From: Bacillota bacterium
Lineage (GTDB): Bacteria; Bacillota; Clostridia; Lachnospirales; Lachnospiraceae
Assembly: GCA_023392995.1 (NCBI GenBank)
Contig: JAEWMZ010000208.1
Span: 1-14,523 of the forward strand
DNA: 14,523 bases
Direction: 5' to 3'
A program made the position numbers and the translations under genes. The number at the start of each line of letters is the position of its first letter. Positions within the stretch are counted from its first letter, which is position 1. Under the pieces are notes generated by a model. The model searched no databases, had not been told where the DNA came from, and saw only the letters and a list, made by a program, of their open reading frames with translations. Shown in pieces: positions 14,323-14,523 of this stretch.

Positions 14323-14523
14323 TTATAATATCTCAACCTTTTCGCCGTTTAAGATTCGATTGGTCGTTCTCATAGCACACATTTTGCCGCACATAGAGCA
14401 GCTATGCTCCTCTGCCACCGGCACACTTTCAAAATAGGTTCTTGCCTTTTCCGGATCAAGAGCATAGGAGAACATTTCTTCCCAGTTAATTCTTCGTCTT
14501 GCATCGCTCATCTTATTATCAAT
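14323..14523 (-). CDS. thiC: Phosphomethylpyrimidine synthase ThiC, C-terminal end (5' part outside window)
   Basis: ThiC is a radical-SAM enzyme that rearranges aminoimidazole ribotide to HMP-P, the pyrimidine half of thiamine. Only the last 66 codons are present; the frame stays open to the window edge (reading IDNK before the methionine at 14511), so that methionine is internal. The segment includes RRRINWEEMFSYALDPEKAR, typical of the ThiC C-terminal region, and the cluster-binding cysteines in CSMCGKMC, spaced C-x2-C-x3-C. E. coli-type ThiC has C-x2-C-x4-C at this place. It is the first visible gene of the thiamine run; a TPP riboswitch, if present, would lie beyond the right edge. Confidence 0.93.
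   Translation of the reverse strand: MDNKMSDARRRINWEEMFSYALDPEKARTYFESVPVAEEHSCSMCGKMCAMRTTNRILNGEKVEIL

Overview
This 14.5 kb window looks like chromosomal sequence from an anaerobic Firmicute of the Lachnospiraceae / Clostridium cluster XIVa type. The grounds are moderate to low GC, strong GGAGG-type ribosome binding sites, PcrA and P-protein PheA of clostridial character, a short FolC, and a small acidic membrane protein of a kind I associate with this family. The species cannot be named from the sequence alone. There is no prophage, insertion sequence, CRISPR array, tRNA or rRNA. Most of the window is housekeeping metabolism.

Layout from left to right. (1) The 3' two-thirds of pcrA (+), then a 91-residue single-pass membrane protein with a very acidic tail (+) and a strong intrinsic terminator. 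(2) On the minus strand, an HtrA-type membrane-anchored serine protease and, upstream of it, pheA (chorismate mutase / prephenate dehydratase with an ACT domain). They are separated by a 305-nt gap that holds a 154-bp imperfect palindrome. (3) A divergent promoter region feeds pheA to the left and, to the right, a secreted or anchored DUF5050-like beta-propeller protein (+). The propeller gene overlaps the end of folC by 18 bp, tail to tail. (4) A minus-strand run gtrA-like > rlmI-like > folC, with a noncoding tandem array between the first two. (5) A plus-strand ABC-F ATPase with a good promoter and a structured leader of about 150 nt. A strong hairpin separates it from (6), the minus-strand thiamine run thiC (C-terminal part only) > thiM > thiE > thiD, with a second tandem array between thiM and thiE.

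The thiamine genes form a coherent set. ThiC makes HMP-P, ThiD phosphorylates HMP and HMP-P, ThiM salvages hydroxyethylthiazole, and ThiE joins the two halves. No thiazole-synthesis genes (thiG/H/S/F) are in view, and the expected TPP riboswitch would lie upstream of thiC, outside the window.

I see no convincing new multi-gene system. The signals least explained by the genes are noncoding. Two unrelated tandem arrays sit directly behind stop codons of minus-strand genes, and both show a dimeric higher-order pattern. There is also the 154-bp palindrome upstream of htrA and the leader of the ABC-F gene.
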